A DNA stretch of 64,000 nt from Cedecea sp000277545 (GTDB lineage: Bacteria; Pseudomonadota; Gammaproteobacteria; Enterobacterales; Enterobacteriaceae): NCBI GenBank assembly GCA_050847315.1, contig CP193791.1; one strand, 5' to 3'. Below the pieces are notes generated by a model. The model did no database searches, was not told the origin of the DNA, and saw only the letters and a program-made list of their open reading frames with translations. Positions 56,991-64,000 of this stretch are shown one piece after another. A program made the position numbers and the translations under genes. The stretch's first letter is position 1. Each line of letters begins with the position of its first letter.

Positions 56991-57920
56991 TTACCTCTGC
57001 TGCTGCAGGAACTCATCTATTTCCTTGCGCCACGGCACGGAAGGCTGAGCGCCTTTTCGCGTCACGGCAATTGCGGCGGCAGCGTGAGCAAATCGCACGG
57101 CATCTTCCATCGGCTTATCTTCCAGCAATGCAGTCACCAGCGCACCGTTAAAAGTGTCGCCAGCGGCAATAGTATCGACAGCTTTTACCTTAAAGCCCGG
57201 CACTCGTTTGCCGTGACCTTTTTCGCTTAGCCATACACCACGGCTGCCGAGCGTGATAATCACCGTTTCGATTCCCTTACCGTGCAGCACTTCAGCAGCT
57301 TTGGCAGCATCTGCATCATTCTCAACCCGCACGCCAGTCAACTTTTCTGCTTCCGTTTCGTTCGGAGTGATCATATCTAACATAGACAGAAGCTCATCAG
57401 AGAGTTCACAGGCCGGGGCCGGATTCAGAATCACTTTGGTCTGGTGCTGATGGGCAATTTTCGCTGCAGCCAGAACGCTCTCAAGCGGGGATTCCAGCTG
57501 CATTAATAACGCCGAAGCATCAGCAATTTTCTGCTGTTGCGCTGCCACCAGTTCGGGAGTCAAAGCGGCATTCGCGCCGGCGTGAATGCCGATCACGTTT
57601 TCACCTGCGCCGTTGACAAAAATCAGTGCCACGCCGGTCGCTTCATCTTTAATGGTACTGATTGGCGAAGTATCAATATTATCACTGGCAAGCTGCTTAC
57701 AAACGCGGCCACCGGTATCGTCATCGCCCACACAGGCAATAAACGCAATGTCTGCTCCACTGCGCCCTGCCGCAACGGCCTGGTTCGCACCTTTACCGCC
57801 GAACGCCACCTGATACCCCTGCCCGGTGACGGTTTCACCCGGCGTTGGGAAATGTTCGAGGTTGAGGATATGGTCAGCATTGATGCTGCCAAGAACGACG
57901 AGTTTGCCTGTGCTTTTCAT
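56991..57920 (-). CDS. rbsK: Ribokinase
   Basis: Ribokinase phosphorylates ribose to ribose-5-phosphate, feeding the pentose phosphate pathway and PRPP. The 309-residue protein has PfkB motif 1 GGKGANQAVAAGRSGADIAFIACVGDD near residues 42-68 and motif 2 DTIAAGDTFNGALVTALLE near 249-267, with the catalytic aspartate in AGDTF. It lies between rbsB and rbsR; a strong hairpin precedes it. Confidence 0.97.
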   Translation of the reverse strand: MKSTGKLVVLGSINADHILNLEHFPTPGETVTGQGYQVAFGGKGANQAVAAGRSGADIAFIACVGDDDTGGRVCKQLASDNIDTSPISTIKDEATGVALIFVNGAGENVIGIHAGANAALTPELVAAQQQKIADASALLMQLESPLESVLAAAKIAHQHQTKVILNPAPACELSDELLSMLDMITPNETEAEKLTGVRVENDADAAKAAEVLHGKGIETVIITLGSRGVWLSEKGHGKRVPGFKVKAVDTIAAGDTFNGALVTALLEDKPMEDAVRFAHAAAAIAVTRKGAQPSVPWRKEIDEFLQQQR

Positions 57921-57941
57921 ATCTTAATATCCAGTTTGAGT

Positions 57942-57965
57942 GCGCCGCTCATGCCTGAGCGGCGC
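57942..57965 (-). other. rbsB-rbsK intercistronic hairpin
   Basis: Minus strand GCGCCGCTCA, loop GGCA, TGAGCGGCGC: a perfect 10-bp stem 23 bases after the rbsB stop, without a T run. Such hairpins typically protect the upstream message, here allowing much more binding protein than kinase from one operon. Confidence 0.75.
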
Positions 57966-57988
57966 GTTGCCCTGCTTTTCTTTAATTC

Positions 57989-58876
57989 TTATTTGGTGAT
58001 CAGTTTCAAATCAACCGGGATTTTCGCATCCACTTTCTCGCCTTTCAGCACTTTATCAGCGGTTTCCACACCAATAACGCCGATCTGGTCAGCCATCTGA
58101 GCCACTGTCGCGCCCAGTTTGCCGCCTTCAACCGCTTTCACGCCGTCAGCCGTACCATCGAAACCGACGACCAGCACATCAGATTTACCCGCGGTTTGCA
58201 GCGCACGCAGGGCACCCAGTGCCATTTCGTCGTTCTGAGCAAAAACAGCCTGAACGTTAGGGTGTGCAGTCAGCAGGTTCTGCATAACGTTCAGACCTTT
58301 AGTACGATCGAAGTCAGCTGGCTGGCTGGCCAGCACGTCAAATTTATGTGCCGCAACAGCCTGTTTGAAACCTTCACCACGTTCACGGGCTGCGGAAGCA
58401 CCAGCAATACCCTGCAGTTCAATGACTTTCGCGCCGTCGCCCAGTTTCTTAGCGATGTAATCACCGGCCATTTTGCCGCCAGCAACGTTATCAGAAGCAA
58501 TGTGGCTCACCACGGTCCCCTGGTTTGCCATACGGTCGAGAGTGATCACCGGGATTTTAGCCTGGTTTGCCATCTTAACGGCATTGCCCACCGCGTCGGA
58601 ATCCGTTGGGTTAATCAGCATTAATTTGGTGCCGCGAACCGTTAAGTCCTGCACGTTGGCCAGCTCTTTTGCCGGGTTGTTTTGTGAATCCAGCACCACC
58701 AGGTTGTAGCCCAGTTTGTCAGCTTCTTTCTGCGCGCCATCTTTCAGCGACACGAAGAACGGGTTATTCAGGGTAGACACTACCAGCGCGATGGTGTCTT
58801 TTGCCATGGCGTTTGCGCTTACGGTGGCGCTCAGGGCGACAGCGGAAACCAGGGTAGCCAGTTTTTTCATGTTCAT
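57989..58876 (-). CDS. rbsB: Ribose ABC transporter periplasmic binding protein RbsB
   Basis: RbsB binds ribose (and autoinducer-2 in some enterics) in the periplasm and delivers it to RbsAC and the Trg chemoreceptor. The 295-residue precursor has a signal peptide MNMKKLATLVSAVALSATVSANAMA cleaved before KDTIALVVSTLNNPFF. Sugar-binding residues are visible in NNPFFVSLKDGA, IASDNVAGG, GASAARERGEGF and QNDEMALGALRAL. One residue shorter than E. coli. Confidence 0.98.
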   Translation of the reverse strand: MNMKKLATLVSAVALSATVSANAMAKDTIALVVSTLNNPFFVSLKDGAQKEADKLGYNLVVLDSQNNPAKELANVQDLTVRGTKLMLINPTDSDAVGNAVKMANQAKIPVITLDRMANQGTVVSHIASDNVAGGKMAGDYIAKKLGDGAKVIELQGIAGASAARERGEGFKQAVAAHKFDVLASQPADFDRTKGLNVMQNLLTAHPNVQAVFAQNDEMALGALRALQTAGKSDVLVVGFDGTADGVKAVEGGKLGATVAQMADQIGVIGVETADKVLKGEKVDAKIPVDLKLITK

Positions 58877-58903
58877 AGTCAGATGTCCTGTAGGGTTATG
58901 GTT

Positions 58904-59869
58904 TTACTGCTTTTTATTGTCCACCAGCACCGCCAGCAAAATTACCACCGCTTTGACGATCATCTGGTAATAAGAAGAAACACCTAATAAATTCAGACCG
59001 TTGTTCAGGAAGCCGAGGATCAATGCCCCGATCAGCGTGCCGACAATCCGGCCTTTGCCGCCCGCCAGGCTGGTACCGCCCAGCACAACCGCCGCGATAG
59101 CATCCAGTTCATATCCCGCACCCGCCGTTGGCTGCGCAGAGGAAAGACGTGCTACTTCGATGATCCCGGCCAGCGACGCCAGCAGACCACACAGAGAGTA
59201 GACGATGATTTTCACTTTGTTGACGCTAATGCCTGACAGGCGCGTTGCCGCTTCGTTGCCGCCGAGCGCATAGATGTAACGCCCCAGGCGAGTATGGTGC
59301 AACATGTACCACGCGGCCAGGAAGACAATCGCCATGATCCAGACCGGCGTTGGGATCCCCAGCGGGCGGCCAATACCGAACCAGCCAAACAGATCAGCAT
59401 TGTCCGAGAAGCCGGTATTCATCGGGCTGCCGTTGGTGTAAACCAGCGTCACCCCGCGCAGCAGCAGCATCATCACCAGGGTGGCAATAAAGGCCTGAAC
59501 CCGCCCTTTCGCTACAATCACACCCGTTACGGCACCAATGGCAGCCCCAAGAGCCAGCGCAGCGGCAACGGCCACCAGCGCATTGACCTCAAAGCCCACA
59601 ATCGAGGCCGCCACCGCCCCGGTCAACGCCAGAAGAGAACCGACGGACAGGTCGATCCCGGAGGTCAGAATGACCAGCGTCATCCCCACCGCCATAATGG
59701 CGTTCACCGACGTTTGCTGCAGGATGTTGAACAGGTTATTCACGGTAAAGAAGTTCGGGCTCAGGGCCGAGACAATCGCAATCAGCACCAGCAGAGCGAT
59801 CAGCGATTTTTGCTCCATCAGCCACGCTTTGGTGAACCAGCGACGGGTGGACACGGTCTGGGTACTCAT
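58904..59869 (-). CDS. rbsC: Ribose ABC transporter permease RbsC
   Basis: The 321-residue inner-membrane permease of the ribose importer, same length as E. coli. About ten hydrophobic segments are visible, with GIDLSVGSLLALTGAVAAS near residue 72 and the cytosolic coupling segment YALGGNEAATRLSGISVNKVK near 204-224. Its start overlaps the rbsA stop by 4 bases; rbsB follows after 27 bases. Confidence 0.97.
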   Translation of the reverse strand: MSTQTVSTRRWFTKAWLMEQKSLIALLVLIAIVSALSPNFFTVNNLFNILQQTSVNAIMAVGMTLVILTSGIDLSVGSLLALTGAVAASIVGFEVNALVAVAAALALGAAIGAVTGVIVAKGRVQAFIATLVMMLLLRGVTLVYTNGSPMNTGFSDNADLFGWFGIGRPLGIPTPVWIMAIVFLAAWYMLHHTRLGRYIYALGGNEAATRLSGISVNKVKIIVYSLCGLLASLAGIIEVARLSSAQPTAGAGYELDAIAAVVLGGTSLAGGKGRIVGTLIGALILGFLNNGLNLLGVSSYYQMIVKAVVILLAVLVDNKKQ

Positions 59870-61380
59870 TTATCTAACTCCTGATTCACTCGATTAAGCT
59901 TACCAACGGCCGCGGCCATCAGCGCCTCCTGGGTGGCTTCTTCACGGGAGAACTCCCCGCTCAGTCGCCCTTCGTGAATAACCATAATGCGGTCGCTCAT
60001 GCCCAGCACTTCCGGCATCTCGGACGACACAAGGATGATGCTCAACCCTTCGGCTTTAAACTGGTTAATTAACTGATAAATTTCTTTTTTCGCCCCAACG
60101 TCGACGCCACGAGTTGGCTCGTCGAGGATCAGCACTTTCGGACGGGTCATCAGGCCACGCGCGATGGCAACTTTCTGTTGGTTACCGCCGGACAGCAGGC
60201 CAATTGGCTGTTCCATGGAAGGCGTTTTAACGTTGAACAGGCGAATAAAATCCTGCACCGCCTGCTGCTCATCTTTATGTTTCAGGCTGCCAGCCCCGCG
60301 ACTGAAATAACGCAGCGCGGTCAACGACATGTTCTCCTTCACCGACATCCCCAGAACCAGCCCATCACGCTTGCGGTCTTCAGAGATATAAACGATGCCA
60401 TTAGCCAACCCATCCTGCGGAGAACGAGTCACTACTTCACGGCCATCCAGCGCCACATAGCCACCGCTTCTCGGCAGCGCGCCATAAAGCACTTTCATCA
60501 ATTCGGTACGCCCGGCACCCATCAGCCCGGCAACGCCGAGGATTTCGCCTTTACGCAGCGTGAAAGAAACCGCCTTCACGCCGGGGCCAGATACGTTATC
60601 GACCCGCAGGCGAATATCGCCGGGCTGTTTGTCCAGATGCGGATACTGATCTTCCAGCTTGCGGCCAACCATCATTTCGATCAGGGTATCTTCGGTAAGC
60701 GTGGAGACTTCGCGCTCGGCAATAAACTGCCCATCACGCAGCACTGTCACGTCGTCGCACACCTCAAAAATCTCTTTCATGCGGTGGGAGATATAAACGA
60801 TGCCGCAGCCCTGAGCCTTCAGCTCACGGATAACGCGGAACAGCGACTCGGTTTCCGTGTCGGTCAGCGCATCGGTCGGTTCATCCATGATGATGACTTT
60901 GGACTCAAAGCTCAGCACCTTGGCAATCTCAACCATTTGCTGATCGCCAATCGACAGCTCGCCCACCAGACGCTCGCTGGTGTAGCGTAAATTCAGCTTC
61001 GCCAGCAGCTTGTCGGCTTCACGGTACATCTTCTTCCAGTCAATGTTGCCAAAATGCCCGACAAACTCGCGGCCAAGGAAGATGTTCTCCGCAATGCTGA
61101 GCTGCGGGATCAGGTTGAGTTCCTGGTGGATAATCCCGATACCGGCTTCCTGAGACGCTTTTGGCCCGCTAAAGGCAGTTTCTTTTCCCAGCCACAGCAG
61201 CGAACCGGCATCTTTGGTGTAGATCCCGGTCAGGACTTTCATCATCGTGGATTTGCCGGCGCCGTTCTCACCCACCAGCGCCATTGCGCGGCCCGGGTAA
61301 ACGTTCAACGCCGCGCCAGACAGGGCTTTCACCCCTGGGAACGATTTATCGATCCCTTTAAGTTGCAGTAAGGGTTCCAT
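59866..61380 (-). CDS. rbsA: Ribose ABC transporter ATP-binding protein RbsA
   Basis: A 504-residue double ATPase that powers ribose uptake. The first half has Walker A GENGAGKSTMMK near residues 37-48, signature LSIGDQQMVEIAK and Walker B VIIMDEPTDALTDTE. The second half has the degenerate GLMGAGRTELMKVL in place of Walker A, then LLSGGNQQKVAIARGL and VLILDEPTRGVDVG, the pattern usual for sugar importers of this type. It is 3 residues longer than in E. coli and starts 10 bases after the rbsD stop. Confidence 0.97.
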   Translation of the reverse strand: MEPLLQLKGIDKSFPGVKALSGAALNVYPGRAMALVGENGAGKSTMMKVLTGIYTKDAGSLLWLGKETAFSGPKASQEAGIGIIHQELNLIPQLSIAENIFLGREFVGHFGNIDWKKMYREADKLLAKLNLRYTSERLVGELSIGDQQMVEIAKVLSFESKVIIMDEPTDALTDTETESLFRVIRELKAQGCGIVYISHRMKEIFEVCDDVTVLRDGQFIAEREVSTLTEDTLIEMMVGRKLEDQYPHLDKQPGDIRLRVDNVSGPGVKAVSFTLRKGEILGVAGLMGAGRTELMKVLYGALPRSGGYVALDGREVVTRSPQDGLANGIVYISEDRKRDGLVLGMSVKENMSLTALRYFSRGAGSLKHKDEQQAVQDFIRLFNVKTPSMEQPIGLLSGGNQQKVAIARGLMTRPKVLILDEPTRGVDVGAKKEIYQLINQFKAEGLSIILVSSEMPEVLGMSDRIMVIHEGRLSGEFSREEATQEALMAAAVGKLNRVNQELDK

Positions 61381-61390
61381 GCTGACCTCC

Positions 61391-61810
61391 TCAGAAGGTT
61401 ACGCCGGCACAGAGAATGATATTCGCATACGGGGAACACTCCCCGCTGCGAATAACCGCATGTGCATCCGCGGTGTGCTGCTTGAACTGCTCATGGCTGA
61501 TGTAACGAATAGTTATGGTGTTTCCCTGGTGTTTTTGCAGTTGCTCAATATGGCTGAGCAACGTTTCGTGAAGCGCGGGATTATATTGTTTGATTTCAGA
61601 AGCAATGATTGCCGCCTCAACCTGCATTTCCTGCGTTACCACATCCACGACCTGCATAAAGCCCGGAACGCCGTGAGTTAATGCCAAATCAATGCGCTGG
61701 GTATGGCGCGGAATTGGCAGCCCGGCATCGGCAATCACCAGTGAATCGGTGTGCCCCAGACGGGAGATAACGGCCGAAATATCAGCGTTAAGAACGGTAC
61801 CTTTCTTCAT
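61391..61810 (-). CDS. rbsD: D-ribose pyranase RbsD
   Basis: RbsD interconverts the pyranose and furanose forms of ribose so that ribokinase receives the furanose. The 139-residue length is standard, starting MKKGTVLNADISAVISRLGHTDSLVIADAGLPIP with the catalytic histidine of GHTD, and ending RSGECSPYANIILCAGVTF. It is the first gene of the rbs operon, preceded by a GGAGCAGGAAA ribosome-binding region. Confidence 0.97.
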   Translation of the reverse strand: MKKGTVLNADISAVISRLGHTDSLVIADAGLPIPRHTQRIDLALTHGVPGFMQVVDVVTQEMQVEAAIIASEIKQYNPALHETLLSHIEQLQKHQGNTITIRYISHEQFKQHTADAHAVIRSGECSPYANIILCAGVTF

Positions 61811-61824
61811 TTTCCTGCTCCACT

Positions 61825-61840
61825 AGCGAAACGTTTCGCT
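61825..61840. promoter_or_regulatory. RbsR operator 1 at the rbsD start site
   Basis: AGCGAAACGTTTCGCT, a perfect 16-bp palindrome identical to the core of the E. coli RbsR operator. It lies directly downstream of the predicted -10, covering the start point, 15 bases before rbsD. Confidence 0.93.
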
Positions 61841-61847
61841 GATAATG

Positions 61848-61876
61848 AGTGTAGGAAAAGAGGTGGCGGTTAAACA
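61848..61876 (-). promoter_or_regulatory. Predicted rbs promoter
   Basis: Minus strand TACACT (61848-61853) preceded at 17 bases by TGTTTA or at 18 by TTGTTT. A TGTGATCAACATCGA segment (about 61895-61909) gives one good CRP half-site upstream, consistent with catabolite control of rbs in E. coli. Confidence 0.6.
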
Positions 61877-61904
61877 ACCACCAGGTTAAAGAAGTGTGAT
61901 CAAC

Positions 61905-61920
61905 ATCGAAACGTTTCGCT
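61905..61920. promoter_or_regulatory. Second RbsR-type operator upstream of rbsD
   Basis: ATCGAAACGTTTCGCT contains the perfect 12-bp core CGAAACGTTTCG (61907-61918), the same as operator 1, with centres 80 bp apart. Placed upstream of the promoter, it could allow repression by DNA looping. Confidence 0.75.
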
Positions 61921-61929
61921 AATAAATGC

Positions 61930-61956
61930 AAAACGGTACCTGAGTACCGTTTTTTA
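61930..61956. terminator. Terminator between kup and rbsD
   Basis: AAAACGGTAC, loop CTGA, GTACCGTTTTTT: a 9-10 bp stem. On the minus strand it lies about 70 bases past the kup stop and has a shorter T run there (TTTT). Confidence 0.7.
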
Positions 61957-61962
61957 GTCTTT

Positions 61963-61999
61963 GCGCCCTCTCCTTGTGGGAGAGGGTCGGGGTGAGGGC
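61963..61999. repeat. REP-like intergenic repeat downstream of kup
   Basis: GCGCCCTCTCC, TTGT, GGGAGAGGG followed by TCGGGGTGAGGGC. This CCCTCTCC/GGAGAGGG hairpin with the GGTGAGGG tail is a familiar dispersed extragenic repeat in enterobacterial genomes, usually placed just after genes. Copy number cannot be judged from this window; I saw only this one. Confidence 0.6.
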
Positions 62000-62024
62000 A
62001 TCAGGCCAGTAAAGACTGGCTGAC

Positions 62025-63893
62025 TTAAATCTCGACCTGGGTGCCCAGCTCGATAACCCTGTTCGGCGGGATCTCAAACTGGTCAGGCGCGCGCAGGGCA
62101 TTTCGCTGCAGGGCGAGGAACAGCTTGCCGCGCAGGCGGAGATACCACGGACGTTTGCCGATAATCAGCGACTCATGCGACATGAAGAACGAGGTTTCCA
62201 TCATCCGACAGCTTAGGCCTTCCAAACCACAGCGGTGGAAAATCTCTTCCACGTTCGGCGTTTCACGCCAGCCGTAGCTGGCCACCACGCGCCAGAAGGT
62301 GGGTGACAGCTGCTCAATAGAAACGCGTTTAACGTTGTGAACGTATGGGGCATCTTCGGTGCGCAGCGTCAGCAGTACGACTCGCTCATGCAGCACTTTG
62401 TTGTGCTTCAGGTTGTGCAGCATGGCAAACGGGATCACGTTCAACGCGCGGGACATATAAACCGCGGTGCCCGGCACGCGAACCGGCGGAGACTTCTCAA
62501 GGGACGCAATCATCGCTTCCAGCGAGTTACCGTGCTCGTGCATACGGCGCAGCAGGCGGAAACGCTCGCTCTTCCACGTCGTCATGATGGTAAACATGAC
62601 AAGCCCCAGCGTGAGCGGCAGCCAGCCGCCAGAGACGATTTTCTCGAGGTTAGCAGAGAACAGCGGCACGTCGATAAACAGGAAGCCTACGCACATCAGG
62701 AGCACGGCAATTTTATTCCAGTGCCAGTTTTTGCGCGCGACGGTGCAGCAGAGAATCGAGGTCAGCACCATCGTGCCGGTTACTGCGATCCCGTATGCCG
62801 CCGCCAGGTTACTTGAATGTTCGAAGCTAACGATGACGATCACCACGGCGATATACAGAATCCAGTTAATCGCCGGAATGTAAATCTGCCCGGACTCCAT
62901 TTCTGAGGTATGGATGATGCGCATTGGCGAGAGATAACCCAGGCGAACCGCCTGACGAGTCAGCGAGAATACGCCGGAAATCACGGCCTGAGAGGCGATA
63001 ACCGTTGCCAGCGTCGCCAGAACCAGGAGCGGGATCAGCGCCCAGTCAGGAGCCAGCAGGAAGAACGGGTTTTTAATCGCTTCCGGGTTCTTTAATAGCA
63101 GCGCGCCCTGGCCAAAATAGTTCAGAACTAATGAAGGCAGAACCGCGATAAACCATGCGATGCGAATCGGGAGCTTACCAAAGTGCCCCATATCGGCATA
63201 TAGCGCTTCAACCCCGGTTATAGCCAGCACAACAGCGCCGAGAGCAACGAACGACACGGCTTTGTACTGCACGAAGAAATTCACCGCCCAGGCCGGGTTA
63301 AGCGCCTGCAGAACTTCCGGGTTGCCGATGATACTGCGCGCGCCCAGAACAGCGAGCGTCAGGAACCACAGCAGCATCACCGGAGCAAACAGCTTGCCCA
63401 CCATCCCGGTGCCGTGCTTCTGAATCATAAACAGCAGCGTCAGAACAATAATAGAAAGGGGAACAATGTACTGATCGAGCTGCGGCGCGGCTATCTCAAG
63501 ACCCTCTATGGCCGACATCACCGATATCGCCGGTGTGATAACCACCTCGCCGTAGAAGAAGCTGCCGCCAATCAACCCCATGATCACCAGTACAGAGGTC
63601 ATTCGCGCCGTCGTATTACGCCCGGCAAGCGACATTAGCGTTAAGATCCCGCCTTCCCCGGCGTTATCCGCCCGCATCACGAAGGTGAGATATTTGATGG
63701 AGACGACCAGTACCAACAGCCAAAAAATTAACGACAAAAAGCCAAACACGGCGTCGCGTTCAACGCCAAACCCAAACTGCCCGGACAGGCATTCACGAAG
63801 GGTATAAAGCGGGCTGGTACCTATATCACCGTACACAACCCCGATAGCAGCCAGCGTAACGGCCGGCAACGATTGTTTATTATCAGCGCTCAT
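62025..63893 (-). CDS. kup: Low-affinity potassium transporter Kup (TrkD)
   Basis: Kup is a proton-coupled potassium importer of the KUP/HAK family in the inner membrane, important at low pH or high osmolarity; it also carries caesium. The 622-residue protein equals E. coli in length. About 12 membrane segments are visible, with the family signature LAAIGVVYGDIGTSPLYTLRECL near residues 14-36 and GALLLKNPEAIKNPFFLLAPDW near 263-284, then a cytosolic C-terminal domain (about 450-622). The upstream 63894-64000 is too short to define its promoter with confidence. Confidence 0.97.
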   Translation of the reverse strand: MSADNKQSLPAVTLAAIGVVYGDIGTSPLYTLRECLSGQFGFGVERDAVFGFLSLIFWLLVLVVSIKYLTFVMRADNAGEGGILTLMSLAGRNTTARMTSVLVIMGLIGGSFFYGEVVITPAISVMSAIEGLEIAAPQLDQYIVPLSIIVLTLLFMIQKHGTGMVGKLFAPVMLLWFLTLAVLGARSIIGNPEVLQALNPAWAVNFFVQYKAVSFVALGAVVLAITGVEALYADMGHFGKLPIRIAWFIAVLPSLVLNYFGQGALLLKNPEAIKNPFFLLAPDWALIPLLVLATLATVIASQAVISGVFSLTRQAVRLGYLSPMRIIHTSEMESGQIYIPAINWILYIAVVIVIVSFEHSSNLAAAYGIAVTGTMVLTSILCCTVARKNWHWNKIAVLLMCVGFLFIDVPLFSANLEKIVSGGWLPLTLGLVMFTIMTTWKSERFRLLRRMHEHGNSLEAMIASLEKSPPVRVPGTAVYMSRALNVIPFAMLHNLKHNKVLHERVVLLTLRTEDAPYVHNVKRVSIEQLSPTFWRVVASYGWRETPNVEEIFHRCGLEGLSCRMMETSFFMSHESLIIGKRPWYLRLRGKLFLALQRNALRAPDQFEIPPNRVIELGTQVEI

Positions 63894-64000
63894 AGACTAA
63901 TCTTTTGTTGGAATCCCGAAAACGTGTGCTTAGTCCCTTGGCCCACAAAACGGCGCACAGTATGCACGATAATTGTGTAAATCGTACTCCTAAATGCATT

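Overview
The window is a stretch of a chromosome from a member of the Enterobacteriaceae related to, but distinct from, Escherichia. Almost every protein aligns by memory end to end with an E. coli K-12 counterpart, and the small regulatory RNAs, ribosomal RNA promoters and operators are of the enterobacterial type. The V3 region of the 16S gene, read by eye, looks non-Escherichia and could fit genera such as Cedecea or Buttiauxella; I hold that only weakly. There is no prophage, plasmid, insertion sequence, CRISPR array or obvious genomic island.

Layout. (1) 1-4945, minus strand: the waaQ-waaG-waaP-GT8-GT8 part of the lipopolysaccharide core operon, with a sigma70-type promoter and a JUMPstart/ops element (RfaH recruitment) at 4985-5075. 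(2) 5318-27935: waaA-coaD, mutM-rpmG-rpmB, radC, coaBC-dut-slmA, rph-pyrE with its attenuator, yicC, an unrecognised 129-residue gene, yicG, ligB, gmk, rpoZ-spoT-trmH-recG, gltS, xanP, yicH. This is the E. coli 82-minute order. (3) 27949-48273: fabY-dtd-yihY-yihX, typA, glnA-glnL-glnG, yshB, hemN, a candidate 58-residue membrane protein, yihI, a csrC-like sRNA, yihA, Spot 42, polA, yihG, dsbA, srkA, yihD, mobA-mobB. This is the E. coli 87-minute order, but inverted relative to block 2. (4) 48361-53724: one rRNA operon on the minus strand (5S, 23S, tRNA-Glu, 16S, P2, P1). (5) 53875-63893: yieP-hsrA, then rbsDACBKR and kup on the minus strand, the E. coli 84.6-minute order.

The genome arrangement is the most unusual feature. 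Block 2 joins block 3 within 13 bp between two convergent stop codons. The rRNA operon has the promoter-side neighbour (yieP) and spacer tRNA (Glu) of E. coli rrnC but the 5S-side neighbour (mobB) of rrnA. By comparison with E. coli this suggests an origin-spanning inversion plus recombination between two rRNA operons; the roughly 2-minute segment that lies between rrnC and rrnA in E. coli is not here.

Functionally the window is housekeeping: LPS core and Kdo transfer, CoA and pyrimidine synthesis, DNA repair and replication (mutM, radC, ligB, recG, polA), stringent response (rpoZ, spoT), nitrogen regulation (glnALG with a complete NtrC-site array), glucose and carbon-linked sRNAs (spf, csrC), molybdopterin guanine dinucleotide synthesis (mobAB), ribose uptake (rbs) and potassium uptake (kup). 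I found no clear new biological system. The best leads are the rearranged joints, two unrecognised small proteins, a sparse csrC, a structured rpmB leader, and candidate operators upstream of xanP, polA and rbsD.
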